Positions 42,614 to 51,181 of a stretch of 64,000 bases of DNA are shown here, in pieces (within the stretch, counting starts at the first letter, position 1; each line of letters opens with the position of its first letter). Origin of the DNA: Bermanella sp044597725 (lineage in GTDB: Bacteria > Pseudomonadota > Gammaproteobacteria > Pseudomonadales > Oceanobacteraceae); NCBI RefSeq assembly GCF_044597725.1, contig NZ_CP139003.1, positions 868,001 through 932,000 of the forward strand, written 5' to 3'. The position numbers were made by a program, and so were the translations under genes. The notes beneath the pieces were generated by a model, which was given only the letters and a program-made list of their open reading frames with translations, made no database searches and was not told where the DNA came from.

Positions 42614-44125
42614 ATGGCGGATAACTATATAAAGCGCATATTGGAAGCCAATGTTTATGATGTGGCAATAGAAACTCCCTTATCAGAAGCCAAATTCTTA
42701 AGCGATCGTTTGGGTAACCAAATTTTAATTAAGCGCGAAGATAAGCAGCCGGTTTATAGCTTCAAGTGTCGTGGTGCTTATAACTGCATTTCAAAGAAAA
42801 CACCTGAGCAGCTAGCGAAAGGCGTGGTTACGGCATCCGCTGGTAATCATGCTCAAGGGGTCGCGTTATCGGCGCAAAAGCTAGGCATTAAAGCGACTAT
42901 TGTTATGCCCAGAACGACGCCCGAAATTAAGGTGGCGTCGGTAAGAGCCCGTGGTGCGCGCGCGGTCCTGCATGGTGATACCTTCGATGAAGCATTTGCC
43001 CATAGCCAAAAGCTGGTTGAAGAAAAAGGCATGACCTATATTCATCCATATGACGACCCTGATGTAATCGCTGGCCAGGGCACCATCGCTATGGAGATAT
43101 TACGTCAGTACTCTGGTCCTATCCATGCGATTTTTGTCTGCGTAGGTGGTGGTGGCCTGGCTGCGGGCATTGCAGCCTATGTGAAGTATCTACGTCCGGA
43201 AATAAAGGTTATAGGCGTCGAAAGCACCGAAAGCGCTTGCCTAGATGCCGCCATGAAGGCGGGCCGTCGCGTTAAGCTACCCCATGTGGGTATTTTTGCC
43301 GATGGTGTTGCCGTTGGCCAAATAGGTAAACATACCTGGCAGGTTTGTAAAGACCATATTGATGAAGTGATCACGGTAACGCCAGATGAACTTTGTGCTG
43401 CGATTAAGGATATATTTGATGATACCCGCAGTGTTGCCGAGCCTGCTGGTGCCTTGGGTGTGGCAGGTTTAAAAAAATATGTTGAGCAGACTGGCATTGA
43501 AGGTGAAACCATGGTGGCCATTGAGTCTGGGGCAAACGTTAACTTTGACCGTTTGCGTTATATATCAGAAATGGCCGAAGTGGGTGAAAAACGCGAAGTC
43601 TTGATGGCCGTAACCATTCCTGAAAAGCCTGGTAGCTTTAAAGAGTTTTGCAATGTGCTGGGCAAAAGTACCATCACTGAATTTAATTATCGCTATGGCA
43701 ATAGTAACGAAGCACAAATTTATGTGGGCGTTAAAATAGCTGAAGGCGGTAAAGACGAGCTTTTGAATGAGCTTAAAGAAAAAGGCTATCCGGTACTGGA
43801 TTTAAGCGAAGATGATATAAGTAAGTACCATATTCGCCACATGGTGGGCGGACATGCGCCAGATGCGGTAGACAACGAAATTCTTTATCGCTTTGAATTC
43901 CCTGAGCGACCAGGTGCCTTGATGGTGTTTTTGAAAAAGCTGGGCAAGCGCTGGAATATTTCCATGTTCCACTATCGCAACCATGGTGCTGCCAATGGTC
44001 GGGTGTTAGCGGGTATTCAAGTGCCAAAAAGCGAAGAGCCTCAGTTTAAACAATTTGTTAAAAGTCTCGATTATCCATGTTGGGAAGAAAGTGATAATCC
44101 GGCCTATAAGTTGTTTTTGAAATAA
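42614..44125 (+). CDS. ilvA: Threonine ammonia-lyase, biosynthetic
   Basis: 503 residues, the length of the allosteric form. The PLP lysine is Lys51 in YSFKCRGAYN, and the glycine-rich phosphate loop is VCVGGGGLAAGIAAY. Two C-terminal ACT-like regulatory modules begin near residues 330 (REVLMAVTIPEKPGSFKEF) and 420 (LYRFEFPERPGALMVFL), so the enzyme should be inhibited by isoleucine and activated by valine. It makes 2-oxobutanoate for isoleucine synthesis. It ends in a stem-loop. Confidence 0.97.
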   Translation: MADNYIKRILEANVYDVAIETPLSEAKFLSDRLGNQILIKREDKQPVYSFKCRGAYNCISKKTPEQLAKGVVTASAGNHAQGVALSAQKLGIKATIVMPRTTPEIKVASVRARGARAVLHGDTFDEAFAHSQKLVEEKGMTYIHPYDDPDVIAGQGTIAMEILRQYSGPIHAIFVCVGGGGLAAGIAAYVKYLRPEIKVIGVESTESACLDAAMKAGRRVKLPHVGIFADGVAVGQIGKHTWQVCKDHIDEVITVTPDELCAAIKDIFDDTRSVAEPAGALGVAGLKKYVEQTGIEGETMVAIESGANVNFDRLRYISEMAEVGEKREVLMAVTIPEKPGSFKEFCNVLGKSTITEFNYRYGNSNEAQIYVGVKIAEGGKDELLNELKEKGYPVLDLSEDDISKYHIRHMVGGHAPDAVDNEILYRFEFPERPGALMVFLKKLGKRWNISMFHYRNHGAANGRVLAGIQVPKSEEPQFKQFVKSLDYPCWEESDNPAYKLFLK

Positions 44126-44143
44126 ATTAGACCCACCTCAAAA

Positions 44144-44184
44144 CTAAGAGCAAGTGATACGTATTGCTTGCTCTTAGTCTTTAT
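44144..44184 (+). terminator. Terminator after ilvA
   Basis: CTAAGAGCAAG (44144-44154) pairs perfectly with CTTGCTCTTAG (44167-44177), followed by TCTTTATT. It lies 18 bp beyond the stop. The rest of the gap to 44550 is AT-rich with no further recognised signal except the ribosome site of the next gene. Confidence 0.8.
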
Positions 44185-44397
44185 TAAACCTGCAAAATAT
44201 CATGATTTAGTGCTTATTAGGCATATAGTGTCTAGTCGAATCTGGTCACTATTACGCCCATCATTTGTGCTGTCAGGACGTTAAAATGCCACAATGTGAG
44301 ACTGTCCTACAATTATAACCTACTGATTTTAAAAGAAAAAAATTATCTGGTACGTAGGTGCATCTATTATCTTCACAAACCGTTACAAAAGCCTTGG

Positions 44398-44625
44398 TTA
44401 GAGCAAAAACTCCATGTTATGGTTCTGCACCTGATATGGTACCAATAATAAAATAAAGCTAATCAATACTCCCATGTGATACCACTCAAGATTAGCTGCC
44501 AACAGAATTAAAATTAACCCGAATAATAAAAATACTAACGGGAGCCAATTATGGCAGATAAGTACAAAGTAATAGGCCCGCTTTACGATTTCCTTAGCAC
44601 GATTTACAGCGGTCGCCAGATTCAT
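44398..44625 (-). CDS. Possible small membrane protein antisense to the methyltransferase start
   Basis: A frame of 75 codons from an ATG at 44625 ends at 44398. Its last 50 residues look like a real two-helix membrane protein: WLPLVFLLFGLILILLAANL, then WYHMGVLISFILLLVPYQV and a polar tail. However, the only ATG lies inside the methyltransferase gene on the other strand (75-bp overlap), and no good ribosome site is visible. AT-rich DNA can give such hydrophobic frames by chance. Listed at low confidence. Confidence 0.25.
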   Translation of the reverse strand: MNLATAVNRAKEIVKRAYYFVLICHNWLPLVFLLFGLILILLAANLEWYHMGVLISFILLLVPYQVQNHNMEFLL

Positions 44626-45234
44626 AAATGTAAAATTGCAATGAATAACGATCTTCAACAAGATCAAAAGATTTTGTTTGCAGGTGTGGGTCATGGACGT
44701 GACGCCATTGATGCAGCAGAGAAAGGTTTGCAAGTTACCGTTGTGGATTTATCTGCCACCATGCTTAAAAATCTAGAAAAAAATATCAAAGGCCGTGCTT
44801 TTAAACATCCCATCCGTTTAGTCCATAGTGATATTTTAGCCTTTGATGAAACAGCCGAATACGATCAGGTGGTGGCGAACTTCTTTTTAAATGTATTTCC
44901 CGAAGAATTTATGTTGGATGTCATGAGTCACTTATCGACCTTAGTAAAGGACGAAGGTTATTTTGTGGTGGGTGATTTTCATTACCCTAAAGGGAATATA
45001 TTTACCCGTGCTTTTCAGAATATGTACTGGTATGTGGCGGTATTTATTTTCACTGTCTTTGCCAAAAATGCATTTCATAAAATTTATAATTATCCCAAGC
45101 ACCTAGAAGCACTGGGTTTTAAAATAGAGAAAACACAATCATTTAACGTATTGTTAGTGCCATCTTTATGGTCAATCAAAGCGACACGCAAACAACAAAA
45201 CAAACCTCAGCAGGTTGATGTTGACGCTGCATAA
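44551..45234 (+). CDS. SAM-dependent class I methyltransferase
   Basis: 227 residues, with GGGAG upstream of the ATG. Motif I is ILFAGVGHGRDAIDAAEKG (about residues 42-60), motif II VTVVDLSATML, and a post-I acidic segment VHSDILAFDE. A hydrophobic stretch (YWYVAVFIFTVFAKNAF, about residues 155-171) may sit on the membrane, as in lipid methyltransferases. It is followed 43 bp later by a DUF2156 protein related to the lipid-aminoacylating domain of MprF. A lipid or headgroup substrate is a reasonable guess, but only from context. Confidence 0.82.
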   Translation: MADKYKVIGPLYDFLSTIYSGRQIHKCKIAMNNDLQQDQKILFAGVGHGRDAIDAAEKGLQVTVVDLSATMLKNLEKNIKGRAFKHPIRLVHSDILAFDETAEYDQVVANFFLNVFPEEFMLDVMSHLSTLVKDEGYFVVGDFHYPKGNIFTRAFQNMYWYVAVFIFTVFAKNAFHKIYNYPKHLEALGFKIEKTQSFNVLLVPSLWSIKATRKQQNKPQQVDVDAA

Positions 45235-45277
45235 CGCATGTCAATCTGCTTAAAATAATAATAACGAGGTGCCCTGT

Positions 45278-46300
45278 ATGAATAAGGCAGAATTCGAAGC
45301 AACGCACATTACTCACGATATTGAAGCGGCTCATGGGGGAGGGGTTTTTACCTTCTCGGAAAGGGTTGAGTATCTAAAAAAATATGGCAAACATTCCATG
45401 GCGTTTAGTGCCCTTCAACCCAAGATGCGCTATTTTGATATAGAAGGCATTGGTTATATCGCTTATCGCCGTCAATGGGGTAGCGTGGTTTGCTTGGGTG
45501 ATCCCATCTGCTCACCAGAAGATCGTGAAACCTTGCTTGACGCATTTTTTGCAAAATACCCAAGCCCCATATTCATTCAGGTTACACCGGCCGTAGCCAA
45601 AATCATTCACGAAAGAACCGGTTTTTACGCTACTCAGTTTGGTAAAGAAACACTCATTGACTTAAATGCGTGGACCTTAAGTGGTAAGAAAAAGCAGGTG
45701 ATCCGTACAGCGGTTAATCATGCTAAAAAAGAAGGGGTTACGGTTCGAGAAAGTTATGGCGATATGTCATACCGTGATTTATCCGACTCATGGCTGAAAA
45801 CTCGCAAGTGTAAGGGTAGAGAAATTATCTTTCTTATTCGTCCCATGGAAATGGACTACAAAGAAGGCACCCGTCGGTTCTTCGCTTATCAAGGCGATGA
45901 AATGATTGGCTTTATTTTCTTTGATCCCGTCTACGAAAATAATCAAGTTGTGGGGTATGTTCCCAACATCAGTCGTGCCAGCCAAAAGTTTCCTCAAGGC
46001 ATTTTTTATATGCTCATGGTTCAAGCCATGGAAACCTTTAAAGAGGAAGGCGTTGCTTCAATCTATTTAGGATTGTCGCCATTGGCTTTGGATTATCCAC
46101 CGAAAGGCTTCGAGTCCACTATTTTGCGTTGGATGCTTGAATTTACAGCCAAGCACTTAAACTTTTTATATAACTTTAAAGGCATCGATTTTACCAAATC
46201 GCGCTTTAGGGGAAGCGAAGAACCTACATACGTACTGCACAAGAGTAAAATACCAGCAAAAAACTTTGTTGCCATGTTCCGGCTATGTAATGTGATATAG
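45278..46300 (+). CDS. DUF2156 protein (soluble MprF/LPG-synthase catalytic-like domain)
   Basis: 340 residues from the ATG at 45278, 8 bp after AACGAGG; a GTG three codons earlier is less well placed. The sequence follows the C-terminal domain of phosphatidylglycerol lysyltransferases: MAFSALQPKMRYFDIEGIGYIAY near the start, VVCLGDPICSPED, and GIFYMLMVQAMETFKEEGVASIYLGLSPLA, made of paired GNAT-like folds. MprF normally also has a large membrane flippase part, which is absent here. The domain transfers an aminoacyl group from tRNA in known cases. Pairing with a methyltransferase suggests a modified aminolipid or peptide product; not proven. Confidence 0.82.
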   Translation: MNKAEFEATHITHDIEAAHGGGVFTFSERVEYLKKYGKHSMAFSALQPKMRYFDIEGIGYIAYRRQWGSVVCLGDPICSPEDRETLLDAFFAKYPSPIFIQVTPAVAKIIHERTGFYATQFGKETLIDLNAWTLSGKKKQVIRTAVNHAKKEGVTVRESYGDMSYRDLSDSWLKTRKCKGREIIFLIRPMEMDYKEGTRRFFAYQGDEMIGFIFFDPVYENNQVVGYVPNISRASQKFPQGIFYMLMVQAMETFKEEGVASIYLGLSPLALDYPPKGFESTILRWMLEFTAKHLNFLYNFKGIDFTKSRFRGSEEPTYVLHKSKIPAKNFVAMFRLCNVI

Positions 46301-46406
46301 GCCACTCATAGCAACACAGTGTTTCTTTTAACGTTATATTGGCTTCTGATCCGGTATGCAAAAATATTAGTACTAGCTAATATTATATTGAAGATCAGAG
46401 GCGCTT

Positions 46407-47063
46407 GTGGAAAACCTTAATTTAGATATGAGCCAGACTCTGGCCATTAATACCCGTCAACAAGCTTGGCTAGCATCTCCCAAAGCGGGTGTTCGACGCA
46501 TCCCATTGGAGCGGGAGTCGGCAGAAAGCGGGCATGTTACCTCAATTGTTGAATATGCCCCCGGCAGCCACTTTTCCGCCCATACGCACCCGCTTGGCGA
46601 GGAAATCTTCGTGCTTGAAGGGGTGTTTAGTGATGAACATGGCGATTACCCTGCTGGGACGTATATTCGCAATCCTCCTGGGTCCTCCCATCAACCTTTC
46701 AGTGATTCGGGCTGCACGCTATTTGTTAAGCTAAACCAATTTCACGAACATGATGACAAGCAGATGGCTATCCTAACCCATGAACGTGCATGGCTGCCAG
46801 GTCAGGGTGGATTGAAGGTAAAACCGCTACATGAATTTGAAGGGCAGCATACAGCGCTAGTTTATTGGCCTCCGGGAGAGCAGTTTGTACCTCATAGGCA
46901 TTGGGGTGGCGAAGAAATCTTTGTACTGGATGGTGAATTTTGTGACGAACACGGCAAGTACCCTAAGGGGACTTGGCTGCGTAGTCCTCATATGAGTCAG
47001 CATTGCCCCTATGTGAATGTTGAAACAACCATTTTGGTGAAAGTAGGGCATTTACCCCTTTGA
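46407..47063 (+). CDS. Double-cupin protein (ChrR-type cupin domains)
   Basis: 218 residues if initiated at the GTG at 46407, which has AGAGG just upstream; an ATG at 46428 is the alternative. Two similar cupin domains are seen: SHFSAHTHPLGEEIFVLEG (about residues 54-72) and EQFVPHRHWGGEEIFVLDG (about residues 156-174), each with the H-x-H...E metal set. They resemble the cupin part of the anti-sigma factor ChrR, but there is no N-terminal anti-sigma zinc domain and no sigma factor next to it. Function is probably a metal-binding sensor or small-molecule enzyme. The 3' end overlaps the convergent glycosyltransferase gene by 12 bp. Confidence 0.8.
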   Translation: MENLNLDMSQTLAINTRQQAWLASPKAGVRRIPLERESAESGHVTSIVEYAPGSHFSAHTHPLGEEIFVLEGVFSDEHGDYPAGTYIRNPPGSSHQPFSDSGCTLFVKLNQFHEHDDKQMAILTHERAWLPGQGGLKVKPLHEFEGQHTALVYWPPGEQFVPHRHWGGEEIFVLDGEFCDEHGKYPKGTWLRSPHMSQHCPYVNVETTILVKVGHLPL

Positions 47064-48302
47064 TTGCTCTGCCAATTGGTTTTTGACCTCAATCCACTGC
47101 GACATATACTGGGTGCTTTTCATGCTGTTATGCCGCAGCATAGCCCCGGTTATATTATGCAATCTATGCTCTACTGTGTTAGCTAACAATTGCTCAATAC
47201 GCTCTGCCAATGGTTCATGATGTTGCTTAAAGGTAAACTGCTTGAGCATGTCATGGCCATTTTGTTGCGCTTGGTGCCAGTTTTCAGGATTGTTATATAG
47301 CGCTATGGCTTGCTCTGCGAATTGGTTAAAGTCATCCGCTTTAATCTCTGGGTATTGCTCCTGAAAAATACCTTCAGCGCCTATGCTTGTTGTTACCATA
47401 GGGGTGCCACATTGTGCCGCATCCAGCAGTTTGCCTTTTAAACCTGCGCCAAACCTAAGTGGCGCCAACAGTACCCGTGTCCGACGCAGCACCTCAAACG
47501 CATCTTCACACCAACCTTTCACAAAAAAGCCTTGTTGCTGATTGTGCAATTGCGTGGCTTTCTTGGGAGGATAAGCACCATAAATATGCAGTTGAGCCTG
47601 TGGTAGGGCTTTTTTAATAATGGGCCAGATTGTCTGCTTAAGTTGCACAACGGCATCCCAATTGGGCTCGTGTCGAAAGTTACCAATAGAGACAAAGTGT
47701 TGCCGTTGCTCAAACGTTATCGTATTTGCTGACGGCTGGGTCTGGTCCAACATAAATGGCAAATAGTGCAAAATATCATTGGGAACGCCTATTGTGTTTC
47801 TAAGTAATTCCATTTCATATTGGCTAATCATTAAGGTTAGGTCGCAGCGATAAATCGCGGCTAATTCCCGTACAAACCGTTCACTTAATAAATCAGATAG
47901 GGCAACATCGGTTATTACTTTGTCATTATTTTTTGCCAGAGCCTGCCGAGCATAACGTAGTCCGTGCAAGTCTTCGGTATCGAGAATGCGTAAAGCATTG
48001 GGACATGTTTTTTCTACGCGCCATGCAAATTGTTCTTCCATCATAAAGCGATCGAATAAAACAACTTGGGGGTTAAGCGCTTGGCAAAATCCATCAAAGC
48101 CACTGTGGTTCACTTCAATACTGTGGGGCTTAATGTTGAAGTCACTAAAGTTTATGGCGTGGGGGCTAGCTTGTGCCGGGCTAGCATAATGAATGCTAAA
48201 CCCCATGAGTTGGAAACTACGAATAAGCTGCAACATGCGAGCACCGGCAGCACTTGAATTGGGTTCGGGCCAGACATAGCCAATAATCAGTAATGTTTTC
48301 AT
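47052..48302 (-). CDS. Glycosyltransferase family 4 protein
   Basis: 416 residues from the ATG at 48302 (MKTLLIIGYVWPEPNSSAAG); another ATG three codons earlier is possible and neither has a strong ribosome site. The N-terminal lobe begins with the GT-B sequence pattern WPEPNSSAAGARMLQLI. The C-terminal nucleotide-sugar region has FVSIGNFRHEPNWDAVVQL, then LAPLRFGAGLKGKLLDAAQCGTPMV (about residues 287-311) with the Gly-Lys donor site. It probably adds a sugar to a surface polysaccharide or lipid, but it stands alone, without a polysaccharide cluster around it. Confidence 0.85.
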   Translation of the reverse strand: MKTLLIIGYVWPEPNSSAAGARMLQLIRSFQLMGFSIHYASPAQASPHAINFSDFNIKPHSIEVNHSGFDGFCQALNPQVVLFDRFMMEEQFAWRVEKTCPNALRILDTEDLHGLRYARQALAKNNDKVITDVALSDLLSERFVRELAAIYRCDLTLMISQYEMELLRNTIGVPNDILHYLPFMLDQTQPSANTITFEQRQHFVSIGNFRHEPNWDAVVQLKQTIWPIIKKALPQAQLHIYGAYPPKKATQLHNQQQGFFVKGWCEDAFEVLRRTRVLLAPLRFGAGLKGKLLDAAQCGTPMVTTSIGAEGIFQEQYPEIKADDFNQFAEQAIALYNNPENWHQAQQNGHDMLKQFTFKQHHEPLAERIEQLLANTVEHRLHNITGAMLRHNSMKSTQYMSQWIEVKNQLAEQSKG

Positions 48303-48405
48303 GTAATGCATTATACATGGACCGGTTAGAACCCGTGAGCCTCACTTAGTTATAAATAATTGATACACGCTGTATACTGCTTAAAACAAAGTAAGAGTCG
48401 ATAAT

Positions 48406-48876
48406 ATGAGCAAACCAAATATGAAAAATCCAATCCATGCGCTGGCGTTTGGTTTGGGAAGCGGTTTAAGTCCAAAGGCACCTGGCACCACCGGGACGAT
48501 TGCGGCGTTACCTATTTATTGGTTTTTATTGGCAGATTTATCACCCATGTTGTTTGCTTTGATTGTGATTGCTACTTTCATAGTGGGTGTTTGGGTAAGT
48601 GAAAAAACCTCGCAAGATCTTGGTGTGCACGACCATGGTGGCATTGTTATCGATGAATGGGTAGGTATGTGGATAACCCTGTTTATGGCCCCCAAGGTTT
48701 TATGGGTTATGTTTGTGGGTTTTGTTTTATTCCGATTTTTTGACGTACTTAAACCGTGGCCAATTAAATGGCTCGACCAGCACGTTAAAGGCGGTTTTGG
48801 CATCATGATTGATGATGTTCTAGCAGGTGTTATGGCGCTGGTTTGTTTGCAGCTGATCTTGTTGTTGGTCTACTAA
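48406..48876 (+). CDS. pgpA: Phosphatidylglycerophosphatase A
   Basis: 156 residues. Characteristic N-terminal sequence ALAFGLGSGLSPKAPGTTGT, then DHGGIVIDEWVGMWITLF and FRFFDVLKPWPIKWLDQ. Four hydrophobic helices place it in the inner membrane. It removes phosphate from phosphatidylglycerophosphate to make phosphatidylglycerol. In many gammaproteobacteria pgpA follows thiL; here it stands alone. Confidence 0.96.
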   Translation: MSKPNMKNPIHALAFGLGSGLSPKAPGTTGTIAALPIYWFLLADLSPMLFALIVIATFIVGVWVSEKTSQDLGVHDHGGIVIDEWVGMWITLFMAPKVLWVMFVGFVLFRFFDVLKPWPIKWLDQHVKGGFGIMIDDVLAGVMALVCLQLILLLVY

Positions 48877-48888
48877 GGCCGTTGATTA

Positions 48889-49563
48889 TTAACGACGAAT
48901 AAAACGCAGCCAACGCCATACATTAAGTAAACTAGCCAAAGCACCACTTACATAGGTCATGGCACAGGCGAATAAGATTTTACGTGCTGCTTGGTAGTCT
49001 TTGTCGGTTAAGTACTGCCCTTGTTTTAGTTTGGGTAAGGCTTGGGAAAAGCTAGCGTTAAATTCAACCGGCAAAGTAATTAGGTGTACCACGGTGCTGG
49101 CTAACATACCCACAATGGCAACAATAAGTGAAATTCTGCCCACGGCTGGAATAAAGCTCAAAAAAACAGGTGTACTGACTAAAGCAACTTGGGCAATGCG
49201 CTCAACATAGAAGGCCATTTTGGCCAAAGGTGTTCGCATTAATAACAGCCACATGCCTTGATGATGCTGCATGGCATGGCCTACCTCGTGGGCAGCAACA
49301 GTGACCGCAGTAAGAGACTTTCCGTGATAATTGCTTTCCGACAGCCGCACTGTTTTACTGCCAGGGTCATAGTGATCCCCTTGTTCAGTGGTCTCTAATG
49401 TTACCGCTAGCCCTTGTTGGTTAATGAGATGCTGGGCAAACTCGCCTCCCGTACCCGGAAAGTCAGGTCGAGGATCGCTATGCTTGGCTAAAATTCGTCG
49501 AGTCCACCACTGTGGTCCCAGCATTAAAAGCAGTATGATAACCAGTAAAATAATCCAAATCAT
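48889..49563 (-). CDS. Zinc metallopeptidase, membrane-bound (YugP-like)
   Basis: 224 residues. An N-terminal helix (IWIILLVIILLLMLGPQW) precedes a cytoplasmic or periplasmic catalytic part with the zinc motif TVAAHEVGHAMQH (HExxH). Several further helices follow (about residues 125-165 and near 200). This matches the neutral zinc metallopeptidase family represented by Bacillus YugP, whose substrates are unknown. Convergent with pgpA, separated by 12 bp, and divergent from a retropepsin-like gene, so two distinct protease types lie back to back. Confidence 0.88.
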   Translation of the reverse strand: MIWIILLVIILLLMLGPQWWTRRILAKHSDPRPDFPGTGGEFAQHLINQQGLAVTLETTEQGDHYDPGSKTVRLSESNYHGKSLTAVTVAAHEVGHAMQHHQGMWLLLMRTPLAKMAFYVERIAQVALVSTPVFLSFIPAVGRISLIVAIVGMLASTVVHLITLPVEFNASFSQALPKLKQGQYLTDKDYQAARKILFACAMTYVSGALASLLNVWRWLRFIRR

Positions 49564-49617
49564 ATATGTATCCGGTAGAGCGCCGTTGCATGTAAGTTCA
49601 TTCGTCTTGGCTAGAGT

Positions 49618-50277
49618 GTGGTAACTATTTTGAAATCACTCAATATTATATCGACCATTAAATCGCTGCTTTTATCCGTATTAATAATACTGTCTTCTAC
49701 CGTACTGGCCGATGTTACGGCAGTGGGCTTAATGCCGGGTATGGCCATTCTGGAAAAACAAGGGCAGCGAATTATTATCAAATCGGGCCAAACCAAGCAG
49801 GGTATCACACTTATTCAAGCGGATAGTAATAGCGCTACTATCGAGCTTAATGGTCGTCAGCAAATATTACCCCTGGGTGCCAGTGTTGCTAGTGGTTATG
49901 CACCAAGAGCGGGTGGCCAAGTCAGAATTGCGAAAGGCCAAAACGGGCAGTACTTTACGGATGTTCGAGTCAATGGCCAATTAGTGAATATGCTGGTGGA
50001 TACTGGAGCAAGCCATATAGCCTTAAGTGAGCAGCATGCAAGACAATTGGGAATTGATTACAGCCAAGGGCAAAGGGGGCGAAGTTCCACTGCTGGCGGT
50101 ATCGTCAATAGTTATAGGGTGCAGCTTAACCAAGTAACGGTGGGGGAAATCACCCGCTATAACGTCCAGGCGACGGTGGTTCAAGGCAATTTCCCTTCTA
50201 TTCCACTGTTGGGAATGAGTTTTCTAAACCAGCTATCCATCAAAGAAGAGCAAGGTATGTTAATGTTATCTGAGTAA
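49618..50277 (+). CDS. Retropepsin-like clan AA aspartic protease (TIGR02281-type)
   Basis: 219 residues if started at the GTG at 49618; a TTG at 49630 (giving MKSLNIISTIKSLL) is the alternative, neither with a clear ribosome site. A signal peptide (SLLLSVLIILSSTVLAD) precedes a small N-terminal beta-rich region and a C-terminal single-lobe aspartic-protease domain with NMLVDTGASHIALSEQHARQL (Asp-Thr-Gly about residue 124) and FPSIPLLGMSFLNQL. Probably a periplasmic homodimeric protease. Divergent from the zinc peptidase gene. Confidence 0.85.
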   Translation: MVTILKSLNIISTIKSLLLSVLIILSSTVLADVTAVGLMPGMAILEKQGQRIIIKSGQTKQGITLIQADSNSATIELNGRQQILPLGASVASGYAPRAGGQVRIAKGQNGQYFTDVRVNGQLVNMLVDTGASHIALSEQHARQLGIDYSQGQRGRSSTAGGIVNSYRVQLNQVTVGEITRYNVQATVVQGNFPSIPLLGMSFLNQLSIKEEQGMLMLSE

Positions 50278-50317
50278 TCAAATGCTTTATTCCCATTAAA
50301 ATATTAGGAGTAGCTAG

Positions 50318-51181
50318 ATGAGTCATGATTCATATGTGCCCCCCAAGGTTTGGACGTGGGAGCAGGGTAATGGCGGTAAGTTTGCCAATATTAATCGTCC
50401 TGAAGCGGGCGCTACATTTGAGCAAGCACTTCCGCAAGGTAAACATCCCTTACAGCTTTATTCATTGGCGACTCCTAACGGAGTAAAAGTCACCATTATG
50501 CTCGAAGAGCTTTTGCAGCTTGGCATTAAAGAGGCTGAATACGACGCCTATTTGATTAACATCATGGAAGGTGACCAGTTTTCCAGCGGGTTTGTCGATA
50601 TTAACCCTAACTCTAAGATACCTGCATTATTGGATACCAGTGTATCGCCTGCTCAGCGCGTATTCGAATCAGGCTCTATTTTATTGTATTTGGCAGAAAA
50701 ATTTGATGCATTTTTACCCAAAGACATGGCCAAGCGCACCGAGACCATGTCTTGGTTGTTTTGGCAAATGGGCAGTGCGCCTCTTTTAGGCGGTGGCTTT
50801 GGCCACTTTTATGCCTACGCCCCTGAGAAGTTTGAATATGCGATTAATCGCTACACTATGGAAGTGAAACGTCAGCTCGATGTGCTTGACCGTCAGCTGG
50901 CGAATAACCAATATATTGCGGGTGATGAATATACTATTGCCGATATGGCCATTTGGCCTTGGTATGGGGCCTTGGTGAAAAACAAGGTATATGACGCAGC
51001 TGAGTTTTTACAGGCCCATGAATATACAAATGTATTGCGTTGGACCGACGAAATCGCCCAGCGACCGGGGGTAAAACGTGGCCAAATTGTCAATAAAACT
51101 TGGGGTGATGCTGACCGACAGCTACACGAGCGCCACGATGCCAGCGATTTTGAGCTACGCACTCAAGATAAGTTAGAGTGA
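50318..51181 (+). CDS. yghU: Glutathione S-transferase-like disulfide-bond reductase YghU
   Basis: 287 residues, close in sequence to E. coli YghU along its length: VWTWEQGNGGKFANINRP, LQLYSLATPNGVKVTIMLEE, FESGSILLYLAEKFDAFLP, GGGFGHFYAYAPEKFEYAIN and EYTIADMAIWPWYG. YghU binds two glutathione molecules and has disulfide-bond reductase activity. The conserved thiol-interacting TPNG segment is present. Convergent with the helicase-loader gene, with a 9-bp overlap. Confidence 0.95.
   Translation: MSHDSYVPPKVWTWEQGNGGKFANINRPEAGATFEQALPQGKHPLQLYSLATPNGVKVTIMLEELLQLGIKEAEYDAYLINIMEGDQFSSGFVDINPNSKIPALLDTSVSPAQRVFESGSILLYLAEKFDAFLPKDMAKRTETMSWLFWQMGSAPLLGGGFGHFYAYAPEKFEYAINRYTMEVKRQLDVLDRQLANNQYIAGDEYTIADMAIWPWYGALVKNKVYDAAEFLQAHEYTNVLRWTDEIAQRPGVKRGQIVNKTWGDADRQLHERHDASDFELRTQDKLE

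Noticed and set aside
42459..42668. Longer N-terminus for rpiA
   Set aside because: It would overlap the divergent ilvA start and has no similarity to RpiA; the ATG at 42458 fits the family.
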